A stretch of 64,000 nt of DNA from Gammaproteobacteria bacterium (GTDB lineage Bacteria > Pseudomonadota > Gammaproteobacteria > GRL18). A program made the translations under genes and the position numbers. Of this stretch, positions 44,282 to 53,800 are shown one piece after another (position 1 is the first letter of the stretch; each line of letters begins with the position of its first letter). The notes under the pieces are model-generated. The model did no database searches. It was not told the origin of the DNA and saw nothing but the letters and a program-made list of their open reading frames with translations. The stretch covers positions 1 through 64,000 of the forward strand of contig JAPHSW010000032.1 in assembly GCA_026196615.1 (NCBI GenBank). Direction: 5' to 3'.

Positions 44282-45064
44282 ATGAATATAAACCATCTGC
44301 TCAATACAAACCCCTTGAAACCAAGTGTGGTTTTTTCTCAGTTTGCTGTAAAAGCGGGAGAGAATACTGTTGCAGCCAATCAGTCTGCGGATAAGATTAC
44401 TCTTTCTGATGAGGCAAAACGCTTATTATCAGAAGATAAGAGTACGATTGAGATTGAGGGGAATATTTTAGGCTCAAAAGATAAAGCAACATCAGAAAAT
44501 GATTCGGATAGGACAAAAGTACAAGAATCTGATAGCTCTCCTAAAGGTTCATCAACAGAATTGACCGAAGCAGAGTTACAAGAAGTTGAAGAACTAAAGC
44601 GTCGTGATGCTGAAGTAAGAGCTCATGAGCAGGCACATTCCTCTGCCGGGGGAAATTTAACGCAAGGCGGGATTACTTTTGATTATGAAACAGGTCCTGA
44701 TGGTAAGCGTTATGCCGTTGGAGGGGAGGTTAGTATTGATACCTCTGCTGTTGCTGGTGATCCTCAAGCGACATTAAGAAAAGCACAGCAAATTAGGCGA
44801 GCTGCCACTGCACCAGTAGATCCTTCCGCACAAGATCGTTCAGTGGCTGCAGAAGCTTCCAGAATGGAAGCCCAAGCTCGTTCTGAAATTGCCCAGCAGG
44901 GAAGGGCAAAGCAGGTTGCATATATTGATGAAAATACGCCTGAAATTGATTTTTTAGGTCAGCAAAGCGATCAGAATGAAAAGAATGTCCAGAATACCTA
45001 TTCAAAGATTCAAAATGCCAGCGTTCTTCAGGAACAGCAAAATTTCGTTGATTTCTTTATTTAG
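44282..45064 (+). CDS. Putative metalloprotease, CJM1_0395/SprA-related family
   Basis: A 260-residue protein that I recognise as the SprA-related or putative metalloprotease CJM1_0395 family. The core motif is RRDAEVRAHEQAHSSAGG near residues 110-126, in which HEQAH matches an HExxH zinc-protease signature; it is followed by GITFDYETGPDGKRYAVGGEVSID and a stretch with KAQQIRRAATAPVDPSAQD. There is no classical signal peptide, the N-terminal 90 residues are polar and probably disordered, and the C-terminus is Gln-rich. Function is unproven; members are often found as single genes in gammaproteobacteria. Confidence 0.78.
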   Translation: MNINHLLNTNPLKPSVVFSQFAVKAGENTVAANQSADKITLSDEAKRLLSEDKSTIEIEGNILGSKDKATSENDSDRTKVQESDSSPKGSSTELTEAELQEVEELKRRDAEVRAHEQAHSSAGGNLTQGGITFDYETGPDGKRYAVGGEVSIDTSAVAGDPQATLRKAQQIRRAATAPVDPSAQDRSVAAEASRMEAQARSEIAQQGRAKQVAYIDENTPEIDFLGQQSDQNEKNVQNTYSKIQNASVLQEQQNFVDFFI

Positions 45065-45096
45065 TTAGAGAAATTGTATATCACTATATATGTGAC

Positions 45097-45747
45097 TTAA
45101 AGATAATAAGCCCCTTTGGTCATTACTTTAGACATCAAATTCATTGCCAGTTTTACTGCTGTAGGCAAATTGGCTCCTCCAGCTTCTTCCGCAATAACGG
45201 CATGATGTAACTCATCCTCTTTCATCTGTTCAAGAATTGCCCGGCTTTTTTTGTCCTCTGGGGATATTTGAGAGAGATGGCTGTCCAGATGACGAACCAC
45301 CTGATGTTCTGTTTCTGAAACAAAACCTAAACTCCATTTATCGCCGGCCTTACCTGCAATTGCACCAATAGTCAGAGAGCCCATATACCAGAAAGGGCTT
45401 AAATAGCTGACGTGAGTCCCCAATTCCTTACAGCGATTTTCACACCAATCAAGGTGATCATTCTCTTCTTGTGCTGCACGCATCATTTGCTGACGAACGT
45501 CAGGTAATTTAGCAGTAAGAGCTTGTCCTTGATAAAGCCCTTGAGCTGAAACTTCACCTGCATGGTTAATTCGCATGAGACGGCCAGAGAGCTTTTTATC
45601 AGTATCACTCAACTCTGTCTCATGTTGATTCCTGGCAGGGTTTTCTCTTTCTGTTATTTCTGGAGCTCCCAATAATGTACGTACGCCAGTATCAATATTG
45701 AAAAGGAAATGATCTAGCGGTGAGTATTGACGTGGTTGTGATGACAT
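45097..45747 (-). CDS. coq7: 2-polyprenyl-3-methyl-6-methoxy-1,4-benzoquinone monooxygenase (Coq7)
   Basis: A 216-residue di-iron hydroxylase acting late in ubiquinone synthesis. The iron ligands sit in RINHAGEVSAQGLYQGQ, EENDHLDWCENR, ETEHQVVRHLDSHL and KEDELHHAVIAEEAG-type motifs (the last reads MKEDELHHAVIAEEAGG). Its presence indicates aerobic respiration with ubiquinone. It lies 11 bases downstream of the GlcF-like gene in the same direction, so the pair is probably one operon. Confidence 0.94.
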   Translation of the reverse strand: MSSQPRQYSPLDHFLFNIDTGVRTLLGAPEITERENPARNQHETELSDTDKKLSGRLMRINHAGEVSAQGLYQGQALTAKLPDVRQQMMRAAQEENDHLDWCENRCKELGTHVSYLSPFWYMGSLTIGAIAGKAGDKWSLGFVSETEHQVVRHLDSHLSQISPEDKKSRAILEQMKEDELHHAVIAEEAGGANLPTAVKLAMNLMSKVMTKGAYYL

Positions 45748-45758
45748 AATCTTCCTTT

Positions 45759-47153
45759 TTAGTTCTCTAATACGACATTGGTCTTATTTACTTGTGGTGA
45801 TTGAATCAATTGGCGCGCTAATAATTGAATTGGGTGTATTACTTCAATTTTTCGGCCCACTTTCTGTTCATAATTTTTAAGGCCTTGTTTGAAATGTAAA
45901 CTGCATCCAAGGTTTGAAGAAACAATTGTTTGATAATTTTGTTCAATCACATCGTCTATTTTTTCATCAAGCAGTCGGTTGGCAATATCAGGGTATTGGA
46001 GCATATAACTACCTGCTGCACCACAACAATACTGATCATTAATTTTTATTAATTGAATGTTAGGAATATTTTCTAATAAATCAAATAAAATTTGATCTTC
46101 TTTTAAGACATTTTTTAGACTGCATGGTATATGAACCCCTATCCTTTGTGATTTTTCTTCTGTCAAGGGAGCAAATTTAAGGTGACCTATTTTAATCACT
46201 TGAGCCAGGAAGCTAATAATATCAGTTGCTTTTTGACCAAAATCTTCAGCCTCATTAATTAATTCCGCTTCAGAATCTAAACTATTCATTAATTTTGCAT
46301 ATTCTTTTAATTGGCCAGAACAACTGTTTGTTATTGAAATAATAGCCTGGCTTTCCTGGAGTAATGACTTAAATTGCTTGATATTTTCTTTTGCTAATTT
46401 CTTCATGCCGTGAATATCGCCTTGACGGTGATTCATTGCTCCACAACAATGCTGTTTTTCTGGAATATAAACATCGAACAGGCAGGCATTTAAAAGTTTA
46501 ATTGTATCCAGTAATGTTTGTTGCTCAAATAAATCACTGCTACATCCTTTAAATAAAATGACCTGTTTCTTTTTTCCAGGCTTAATTTGAAATGAAGCTT
46601 CAGGAGCGGGGTAAAAATTTTTTATAGGAGAACTGAATGAAGCATCACTGGAAATTTCATGACTGAAGACTCCAATAGAGGCTAATGTGGATTGACTCCC
46701 AGATTCAGTTTGGTTTACATCTTTCAAATTTTTCCCAATAAATGACTGAAAAGGAGCCACCGCTTTTGCTGATAGTTTTATTAAAGGATGTAATGATGGT
46801 GTTACTAGTAGCTTTTCAGCCATTTTTTGCTTGAGAGAACGTTGGTATTCTGGATGTTGAGAGGCAATGAGAGCTCTTCCCAAATTACTGATAGTGGCAT
46901 AATCTACTTGTGATGGGCATATTTTTTCACAAGCGCGACAAGTCAAACAGTGATCCAATGAAGTGAAAAGAGATTCACTTACCTTAATTTGATTTTCAGC
47001 TAAAGCTTTAAATAGTGAAATTCTACCTCGAGGTGACTCATTTTCAGTTTGAAAGAGCTTATAAGTTGGGCAGTGTGGAATACATAATCCACAGAGTACA
47101 CACTGGTTGGCAAGCTGAGAAATGGTTTGCTGAATGCTCAAAAATAATTCCAA
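45759..47153 (-). CDS. GlcF-like (Fe-S)/CCG-domain oxidoreductase subunit
   Basis: A 464-residue protein resembling the glycolate oxidase iron-sulfur subunit. Two [4Fe-4S] motifs: CVLCGLCIPHCP (Cys18, 21, 24, 28) and CLTCRACEKICP (Cys69, 72, 75, 79). Two CCG domains follow with CCGAMNH near residue 238 and CCGAAGSYM near residue 378, each preceded by its distal Cys. It is longer than E. coli GlcF (407) through an insert near residues 150-190. No glcD or glcE lies next to it, so its flavin partner is unknown; the FAD/Fe-S fusion at 50.8 kb is a separate candidate. Located before coq7, it may donate electrons to ubiquinone. Confidence 0.85.
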   Translation of the reverse strand: MELFLSIQQTISQLANQCVLCGLCIPHCPTYKLFQTENESPRGRISLFKALAENQIKVSESLFTSLDHCLTCRACEKICPSQVDYATISNLGRALIASQHPEYQRSLKQKMAEKLLVTPSLHPLIKLSAKAVAPFQSFIGKNLKDVNQTESGSQSTLASIGVFSHEISSDASFSSPIKNFYPAPEASFQIKPGKKKQVILFKGCSSDLFEQQTLLDTIKLLNACLFDVYIPEKQHCCGAMNHRQGDIHGMKKLAKENIKQFKSLLQESQAIISITNSCSGQLKEYAKLMNSLDSEAELINEAEDFGQKATDIISFLAQVIKIGHLKFAPLTEEKSQRIGVHIPCSLKNVLKEDQILFDLLENIPNIQLIKINDQYCCGAAGSYMLQYPDIANRLLDEKIDDVIEQNYQTIVSSNLGCSLHFKQGLKNYEQKVGRKIEVIHPIQLLARQLIQSPQVNKTNVVLEN

Positions 47154-47286
47154 AAACTATTGGTTAAATTCTGATATTATACCACCCAAATTGAAAACAA
47201 TACCTGTTCTTATAACCATACATTTATTTTAATGTTAGTTGAGTCAGATTTTTTATAAATTCATTGAGGGAGATAACCAGCTAATT

Positions 47287-47601
47287 ATGACATATTATTC
47301 AAAACATTTATTTGTCTGTACTAATGATAGAGATGATGGTGGACCATGTTGCCAACGCTTTAATACCCGAAAAATGCGCAAATATGTAAAAAATAAATGT
47401 AAAGAACTTGGAATTCATGGAGAAGGGCAGGTTCGTATCAATAGTGGTGGTTGTATGGGGCGTTGTAATGAAGGTCCTGTTATTGTCATATATCCTGAAG
47501 CAATCTGGTACACATTTGTAGATGAAGAGGATTTGGATGAAATTATCGAACAGCACCTATTAAAAGGGAATGTTGTTAAGCGGCTACAATTGCCTGGCTG
47601 A
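47287..47601 (+). CDS. Thioredoxin-like [2Fe-2S] ferredoxin
   Basis: A 104-residue protein of the thioredoxin-fold [2Fe-2S] ferredoxin family. The cluster cysteines are in HLFVCTNDRDDGGPCC and INSGGCMGRCNEGPVIVIYP; a C-terminal VDEEDLDEIIEQHL helix is typical. I start at ATG 47287, which gives the usual MTYYxKHLFVC family beginning; the frame runs back to a TTG at 47239. GAGGGAG lies about 14 bases upstream, rather far. It diverges from the GlcF-like/coq7 pair, another link to redox chemistry. Confidence 0.88.
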   Translation: MTYYSKHLFVCTNDRDDGGPCCQRFNTRKMRKYVKNKCKELGIHGEGQVRINSGGCMGRCNEGPVIVIYPEAIWYTFVDEEDLDEIIEQHLLKGNVVKRLQLPG

Positions 47602-47727
47602 ACTTCTGGCTGGGCTAAAGACTAATAATTAATGGTACACAGTGACCTTTATTTTATTGGGATATGTGTAAAGTCGGATAAAACTGATAAACAGTTAACA
47701 CTTTCATGGCTAATTTTGAAAATACTA
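47602..47727. other. Gap between the ferredoxin gene and the small RNA promoter
   Basis: About 126 bases without a gene. I see no clear terminator for the ferredoxin gene here. Confidence 0.4.
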
Positions 47728-47756
47728 TTGACAACGTCAGAGTATATCAGTATATT
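47728..47756 (+). promoter_or_regulatory. Near-consensus sigma-70 promoter of the candidate small RNA
   Basis: TTGACA (47728-47733), a 17-base spacer and TATATT (47751-47756). This is the best -35/-10 pair I found in the window, and there is no open reading frame immediately downstream; the transcript would begin near 47762-47764. Confidence 0.72.
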
Positions 47757-47761
47757 ATTAT

Positions 47762-47877
47762 GCAACTGATTACTGTTCACATGAAGTGACAGCAGTTACT
47801 TTATACCTCCATCCTCCTTTGGTGGTTTTTATAATGGCGTAACTCCCCCCCCCCTTGGTTGCGCCTTATTTTTTATT
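47762..47877 (+). ncRNA. Candidate small RNA with C10 terminator loop
   Basis: About 115 bases bounded by a near-consensus promoter and a terminator, without a coding frame. Its 5' hairpin pairs AACTG/CAGTT (47764-47768 with 47793-47797) and CTGTTCAC/GTGACAG (47773-47780 with 47786-47792). A C- and U-rich stretch follows, with CCUCC motifs near 47807 and 47815 that could pair with ribosome-binding sites, then a small hairpin ending in GGTGG and a T-run. The last hairpin is the terminator: GGCGTAAC (47836-47843) with GTTGCGCC (47858-47865), loop containing ten consecutive C (47845-47854), followed by TTATTTTTTATT. This layout resembles trans-acting regulators that expose a C-rich loop to G-rich or Shine-Dalgarno targets. 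I do not recognise it as a known RNA family; expression is inferred. Confidence 0.6.
47836..47877 (+). terminator. Rho-independent terminator with poly-C loop
   Basis: Eight-pair stem (one G-U pair) of GGCGTAAC and GTTGCGCC, a 14-base loop with C10, and a T-rich tail. It ends the candidate small RNA and precedes the rplM promoter. Confidence 0.78.
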
Positions 47878-47954
47878 CCTTTCATTAAATTTATAATCTG
47901 CATGCGTATTGTCTTATTTATCAAAAAGTAATTAATTTATTTTTTTAAAAATGC

Positions 47955-47990
47955 TTTTTTAATTAAAAAAAGTCATGTATAATCTCGGGC
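47955..47990 (+). promoter_or_regulatory. rplM-rpsI promoter with GC-rich discriminator
   Basis: TATAAT at 47978-47983 follows an A/T-rich upstream tract and is followed by CTCGGGC, a GC-rich discriminator of the kind that makes ribosomal promoters sensitive to ppGpp. The -35 at 17-base spacing (TTTTTT) is weak, and the A/T-rich upstream DNA may act as an UP element. It lies 112 bases before rplM. Confidence 0.6.
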
Positions 47991-48094
47991 TCTTTGAAAC
48001 ACAAGTACTTTATTATTTATAAGTTTCTTATTAGCTTAAGTTAATTAGATGCTTGTGTTGAATAAAACAAATTTAATATACAGGCGCTGTAAAA

Positions 48095-48523
48095 ATGAAG
48101 ACATATAGTGCGAAGCCAGAAACTGTTGAACGTGACTGGTATATCGTTGATGCTGAAAACAAAACCCTGGGTCGTCTGTCAACAGAAATTGCTAGACGTC
48201 TTCGTGGTAAACATAAACCAGAATACACTCCACACGTTGACACAGGTGATTACATAGTTGTAATTAATGCTGAAAAAGTTCACGTTACTGGAAACAAAAG
48301 AACTGATAAGATGTATCATCATCATACTGGTTTTGTTGGTAATCTAAAAAGTATCAGTTTCGACAAATTACTTGAAAGAGCACCAGAACGTATTATTGAA
48401 AATGCTGTTAAAGGTATGTTGCCTAAAAACCCTTTAGGTCGTGCTATGTACAGAAAAATGAAAGTCTATGCAGGTAGTGAGCATCCACATACAGCTCAGC
48501 AACCTAAGACTCTAGAAGTTTAA
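48095..48523 (+). CDS. rplM: 50S ribosomal protein L13
   Basis: A 142-residue ribosomal protein, the same length as in E. coli. Family sequence is clear: [55 protein letters not shown] and [20 protein letters not shown]. It assembles early on 23S rRNA. Its sequence is followed after 73 bases by rpsI, the universal rplM-rpsI pair. Codons here are biased towards those of highly expressed genes. Confidence 0.98.
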   Translation: MKTYSAKPETVERDWYIVDAENKTLGRLSTEIARRLRGKHKPEYTPHVDTGDYIVVINAEKVHVTGNKRTDKMYHHHTGFVGNLKSISFDKLLERAPERIIENAVKGMLPKNPLGRAMYRKMKVYAGSEHPHTAQQPKTLEV

Positions 48524-48596
48524 TTGGCGACTTGATTCTTACTCTACTATTTAGTAAGAAAAGAAGTAAGATAAGAAATAAGTAACAGGATAAATT

Positions 48597-48986
48597 ATGA
48601 CTACACAATATTATGCAACAGGTCGCCGTAAAAGCTCATCTGCACGCGTTTATTTACGTCCAGGAAAAGGTGATATTACTATTAATGATCGCCCACTTGA
48701 AGTATTTTTCGGTCGTGAAACTTCAAGAATGGTTGTTCGTCAGCCTCTAGCATTGACTGAACTACTGGAAAAATTTGATGTTAAAGTGAATGTTAATGGC
48801 GGTGGTAACACAGGTCAGGCAGGTGCTATTCGTCATGGTATAACTCGTGCGTTGATTGAATATGATGAAGCGCTTCGTCCATTATTACGTAAAGCTGGGT
48901 TTGTAACACGTGATGCTCGTCAGGTCGAACGTAAGAAAATCGGTCTACATAAAGCACGTAAACGTCCACAGTACTCAAAACGTTAA
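48597..48986 (+). CDS. rpsI: 30S ribosomal protein S9
   Basis: A 129-residue protein with [21 protein letters not shown] at the N-terminus, [21 protein letters not shown] in the middle and the basic C-terminal tail [17 protein letters not shown], which reaches the tRNA in the P site. The final Lys-Arg is intact. Co-transcribed with rplM and followed by a strong terminator. Confidence 0.98.
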   Translation: MTTQYYATGRRKSSSARVYLRPGKGDITINDRPLEVFFGRETSRMVVRQPLALTELLEKFDVKVNVNGGGNTGQAGAIRHGITRALIEYDEALRPLLRKAGFVTRDARQVERKKIGLHKARKRPQYSKR

Positions 48987-49026
48987 TTCGTTTTATAGAC
49001 AACTTCTTTTTAAGAACGTTGCAAAA

Positions 49027-49059
49027 AAGCCTGTCGAGAAATCGACAGGCTTTTTTTTT
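49027..49059 (+). terminator. Rho-independent terminator after rpsI
   Basis: AAGCCTGTCGA pairs perfectly with TCGACAGGCTT over a GAAA tetraloop (49038-49041), followed by a run of T. A strong intrinsic terminator for rplM-rpsI. Confidence 0.93.
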
Positions 49060-49501
49060 GTATTTTTAGTGTTGTGTTGTCCTCTATGGAGAAATAAATT
49101 CAATATTTACAATAATTGAAGTGTTTATAATTACCGATTTTTCCCAAACTATATTAGCAATTGATAATTAGTATGATTGCTCAAAATATCAGAAAAGAAA
49201 AGTAATTGTTGTATCAAAACAACATTGAGCCAGGCGAATTTAATTAATTTAAATTCTCATAAAAAATACTAAGTCATTGATTTTTTGTTTTATAAAGTTG
49301 TTTTTTTCTGATTTGATGCAAATAAACAACAAAAAAAAGGCAAAATGTTAAAAAATGTCGTTTTTTTGAAAAATAAGTGTTGCAATATAGATAAAAACGA
49401 TTAGAATAGAATCTGTCAGTGAAACATTGCGACAAAAAAGCGACTTTTTTTGAAGCAAAATACAAAAGATTTACATCTTAAATAATATTAAGGAAATACA
49501 A
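49060..49501. other. Long AT-rich leader/promoter region of the porin gene
   Basis: A 440-base gap of very AT-rich DNA with many A and T tracts, which suggests intrinsic curvature and regulator binding. A GTTGTTT/AAACAAC inverted repeat lies at 49297-49330, and GCGAC occurs twice around an A6 run near 49430. The promoter candidate at 49380-49407 would give a 5' leader of about 90 bases. No gene is visible. Confidence 0.5.
49380..49407 (+). promoter_or_regulatory. Candidate porin promoter
   Basis: TTGCAA (49380-49385), 16-base spacer, TAGAAT (49402-49407). Both hexamers match the sigma-70 consensus at four or five positions. AAGGA lies seven bases before the porin ATG. Confidence 0.5.
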
Positions 49502-50566
49502 ATGAAAAAATTAATTGCTGCTGCTGTAGCTGCTGCCGTTATTGCTCCTGCGAGTGTTATGGCTTCTGGTCCTGTTCTTTACGGTAAGTTACAGATGTCT
49601 CTTAACGTACTTGACAACAATGGTTCTGGTGCTAGTGAGTATAGCGAAACTAGCTTAAACTCTAACCACTCACGTATCGGTGTTAAAGGTTCTGAAGATC
49701 TTGGTAACGGTATGAAAATCGGTTACTTAATCGAGTGGTCAGTTGATATGGACGGTGATGAGAGTTCAGCTGGTGGTAGTGACTTAGGCGAACGTAACCG
49801 TGCTATTACTTTATCTGGTGACTGGGGTACTATGTTAGTAGGTAAGTGGGATACTCCTTTCAAAACTGTTGGTCGTAAAGTTGAACTATTCGCTGAGCGT
49901 TTAGGTGATCAGCGTAACATGAACACATTTGCTACATTAGATCAACGTGCTGATAATGTTATAGCTTATGTTACTCCTAACATGAATGGTTTCAGTGCTA
50001 CTGTTGCATATGTTGTTGATGTTGCTTCTGCAAATGGTGCTGATGATTCTGATCAATCTGCTGTTTCTTTCAACACTATCTATAACAATGGTCCTATGTT
50101 AGTTGCTCTTGGTTATGCAAACTACGATGATGGCGTTTTTGGTGCTAACATGGAAAATCAGAAGACTTGGCGTTTAGCTGGTTCTTACTCTTTTGGTGAT
50201 TTCAAAATTTTAGGTAGCTACACAGATATTACTGATGGTAATGGTGTTAACAATCAAGATTCTGAAATCTGGACTCTTGGTGCTTCTTATAAAATGGGTA
50301 ACAATACTATCAAGTTCCAGTATGGCGATCGTGATGAGTATGACAACACAAATGAAACTGGTGCTAACCAGTGGGCAATCGGTCTTGACCACACAATGTC
50401 TAAGCGTACTACAGTATACGTAGAATATGCTGACCTAAGCAACGATGATGCTAGTACTTCACGCTCATGGAACACAATGGGTAACGGTGCTACTGTTGGT
50501 CAAAACAACTCTGGTGACAACCAAGATACTGATGGTTTCGGTGTTGGTATTATCCACAAATTCTAA
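49502..50566 (+). CDS. Outer-membrane porin (Gram-negative general porin type)
   Basis: A 354-residue outer-membrane protein with a clear Sec signal peptide (MKKLIAAAVAAAVIAPASVMA) and mature start SGPVLYGKLQMSLN, typical of the 16-stranded porin family. Alternating beta-strand pattern runs throughout, with LGNGMKIGYLIEW and GDWGTMLVGKWDTPFK in the usual places, and the chain ends in GVGIIHKF with a C-terminal Phe for recognition by the BAM complex. Loops are Asn- and Asp-rich. Codon use is clearly biased towards preferred codons (Arg CGT, Gly GGT), suggesting very high expression. Solute unknown. Strong terminator follows. Confidence 0.93.
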   Translation: MKKLIAAAVAAAVIAPASVMASGPVLYGKLQMSLNVLDNNGSGASEYSETSLNSNHSRIGVKGSEDLGNGMKIGYLIEWSVDMDGDESSAGGSDLGERNRAITLSGDWGTMLVGKWDTPFKTVGRKVELFAERLGDQRNMNTFATLDQRADNVIAYVTPNMNGFSATVAYVVDVASANGADDSDQSAVSFNTIYNNGPMLVALGYANYDDGVFGANMENQKTWRLAGSYSFGDFKILGSYTDITDGNGVNNQDSEIWTLGASYKMGNNTIKFQYGDRDEYDNTNETGANQWAIGLDHTMSKRTTVYVEYADLSNDDASTSRSWNTMGNGATVGQNNSGDNQDTDGFGVGIIHKF

Positions 50567-50641
50567 ATCTTATTTTGATAAGAACTCTGAGTTAGTTTTT
50601 ATAAGCTAGTCTTTTATTAACTAATTACAGAATTTAGAAAG

Positions 50642-50673
50642 AAAGGGCAGTCACGCAAGTGACTGCCCTTTTT
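50642..50673 (+). terminator. Rho-independent terminator after the porin gene
   Basis: AAAGGGCAGTCAC pairs perfectly with GTGACTGCCCTTT across a GCAA tetraloop (50655-50658), followed by further T. Strong intrinsic terminator. Confidence 0.93.
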
Positions 50674-50800
50674 GTTTATTCATAGGATGAATAAACAAAT
50701 TCTATATTAAAATTTTCTATCCTTTTTCTTTTGCTTATTTAATTGATACAATTAGTCTCCTTTATCAGTTATCCCTTTTTTCTCTAATGATAGTTACCCA

Positions 50801-53800
50801 ATGAATGATTTGAACTCAGTAGTATTAACTAATATTCGTGAAATTCCATATAATTACACCTCTTTTTCTGATCGTGAAATTATTATTCGCTTTCTTGGTG
50901 AAAAATCCTGGAATGTTTTGAATACACTACGCTCTAAACGAGTGACAGGACGCTCGGCAAGAATGTTATTTGAAGTTTTGGGTGATATTTGGGTTGTGTC
51001 TCGAAATCCATTTATTGAAGATGACTTAATTGAGAACCCCAAGCGTCGAGATGCGCTTCTTGAAGCTTTGAATCATCGTTTGAATCAAATCTGTTTACGA
51101 GCAGATGGTAATAAATCTGTTTTGGAACTTTTATCCAGCGCAGAAAAAGCTGTAAATGATTTTAAAGGATGGTTGATAGAATCAGAAATTCAGCGACGTA
51201 AAGTTTATAAAAAATTAGTTAAGATCACTCGCAAAGATAATATTTGTTTTGATGGACTTTCTCGAGTGAGTCACGTAACCGATGCCAGTGACTGGCGGGT
51301 AGAATTTCCTTTTGTGGTATTAACACCTGATACCGAAAATGAAGTCCAAACATTAGTTCAAGGTTGTATTGACTTGGGCTTAGCAATTATCCCGCGTGGT
51401 GGTGGTACAGGGTATACAGGGGGAGCTGTACCATTAACGGCTAATTCTGTTGTGATCAATACAGAAAAACTGGACTCATTAGGCAAAGTCCTTATGCAGA
51501 AAATCATCTGTCAAACGGATGGTCAAAAAGAAAGCAGTGAAGTTATGGTGCCAACCGCTGCAACGGGGGCTGGTGTGGTTACTCGTCGTGTCTCTGATTT
51601 AGCAGAACAGCAGGGGTATGTTTTCGCAGTGGATCCAACCTCCCAGGATGCTTCGTGTATTGGTGGAAATATTTCCATGAATGCTGGAGGTAAAAAAGCA
51701 GTAATGTGGGGTACGACTCTTGATAATCTGCTTTCCTGGAAGATGGTGACTCCTGATGCACATTGGATAACAATTGAGCGTCTTGAGCATAATTTGGGTA
51801 AAATCCATGAAGTTGAGATGGCTCGTTTTAAAGTTACTCGACTGAAGAAAAATAATAAAGATATTGAATCTGAAATCATTCTTGAAATCCCTGGTAAAGA
51901 TTTACGTAAACAGGGCTTAGGTAAAGATGTCACTAATAAATTTTTAGGAGGCTTACCCGGGGTTCAAAAAGAAGGTTGTGATGGCATTATTACTTCTGCA
52001 GTCTTTATTTTACACACAATGCCAAAGCATATTCGTACTGTCTGTATGGAGTTTTTTGGTTCGGACATGGGGAACTCTGTTCCCGCTATTGTTGAAACCA
52101 TTGATTACTTAAAGACCCAAAAAGGGGTTGTTTTAGCTGGTCTTGAACATCTGGATGAGCGTTATATCAAAGCAGTAGGTTATTCTACTAAATCACCCAG
52201 AGCAGAATTACCTAAGATGGTCTTATTGGCGGATATTGCAGCTGATGATGAGCAATTAATTACTCAAGCTGCAACAAAAATTGTTGATTTAGCCAATGCC
52301 CGTGAGGCTGAAGGTTTTATTGCAGTGAGTCCAGAAGCAAGAAAATTTTTCTGGTTAGACAGAGCTCGTACTGCAGCTATTGCCTCACACACAAATGCGT
52401 TTAAAATAAATGAAGATGTGGTAATCCCTCTTGATCGACTGGCTGAATATACGCTTGGAATTGAGCGTATTAATATCATTCACTCAATTAAGAATAAACT
52501 GAAGATTGTAAAAGCGGTTGATAAATACCTACATTCTGATTTGAAAATTACCTCTACAAATCCTGAGTTTGAAGGTTCTGAAGAAGCCTATAATATTGTT
52601 CAGGACAAAAAAAATGCTGCTTTGAAACTCACTGATAATGTCCAGTCGAGATGGAATACTCTGCTTGAAAAGTTAGATATGCCGGCTCATGACTTGAGTG
52701 AACAAATGGCAATTGAACACTTACTCAATGATAATCCAAATGACATAACTTTTTTTGAATTACTTCAAAAGCGCATTCTCCGTGTTTCTTATCGTGATGA
52801 AGTTGAAAAACCATTAAAAGAACTGTTTAGTGGCCTTAATCTATCAGGTGTTAATGAGCATTTGGATCAAATCCATTCTGATATTCGCCCAGGACGTTTA
52901 TTTGTTGCAACGCATATGCATGCGGGTGATGGAAATGTTCATACCAATATCCCTGTGCATTCCAATGATTATGAAATGCTGCACACCGCGGATAAAGTGG
53001 TAGAAGAAATTATGGCTCTGGCTGAATCACTGGGTGGAGTGATTTCAGGTGAGCATGGTATTGGTATTACCAAGCTACAATTTCTTGGCAATGATATTTT
53101 GTCTGCATTTAAAACCTATAAAGAACAAGTTGACCCAGATAATCGTTTTAATCCTGGAAAGCTTATGGCTGATTCAGGACTAGAAAATGCCTATACACCG
53201 TCATTACAATTATTACAGCAGGAAGCATTGATTCTGGAAGCCAGTGAACTGGGCTCATTAAACAATGAAATTAAAGACTGTTTACGATGTGGTAAATGTA
53301 AACCAGTGTGTAATACCCATATTCCAAGAGCAAATTTACTTTATTCACCGAGAAATAAAATTCTTGGTACGGGTTTGATCATGGAGGCTTTTCTCTATGA
53401 AGAACAAACTCGACGGGGTATTTCATTGCGTCACTTTGATGAAATGAATGATGTAGCTGACCATTGTACAGTGTGTCATAAGTGTCTAAACCCTTGTCCG
53501 GTGAATATTGACTTTGGTGATGTCTCCATCCATATGCGTACTATTTTGCGTAATCGAAAGCAAAAACGTTTTTCTCTAATGAGTAAAGTCGCTATGGCTT
53601 TTCTTAATGTGACTGATCCTTCGGTCATTAAAATGATGCGCAAGGTGATGATTGAATGGTCATATAGAGGTCAAAGATTAGGGCATGAATTGGCAAAACG
53701 CACTGGTTTGTTGTTAGGAAATAAAGTCCCTCATTCAACTCAGGGAAAAATGCCTGTTAAAGAGCAGGTGATTAATTTTGTTAAAAAGCCAATGCCGGCT

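Noticed and set aside
47239-47286. TTG start for the [2Fe-2S] ferredoxin gene
   Set aside because: The extra 16 residues do not fit the family; ATG 47287 gives the normal N-terminus.
47845-47854. C10 run as a pure sequencing artefact
   Set aside because: It cannot be excluded from sequence alone, but it sits exactly in the loop of a well-formed terminator, so I kept it; tract length may be uncertain by one or two bases.
51523-51933. 136-codon minus-strand frame within the FAD oxidoreductase gene
   Set aside because: It lies fully inside a gene with intact FAD-binding motifs; overlap is a coding shadow.
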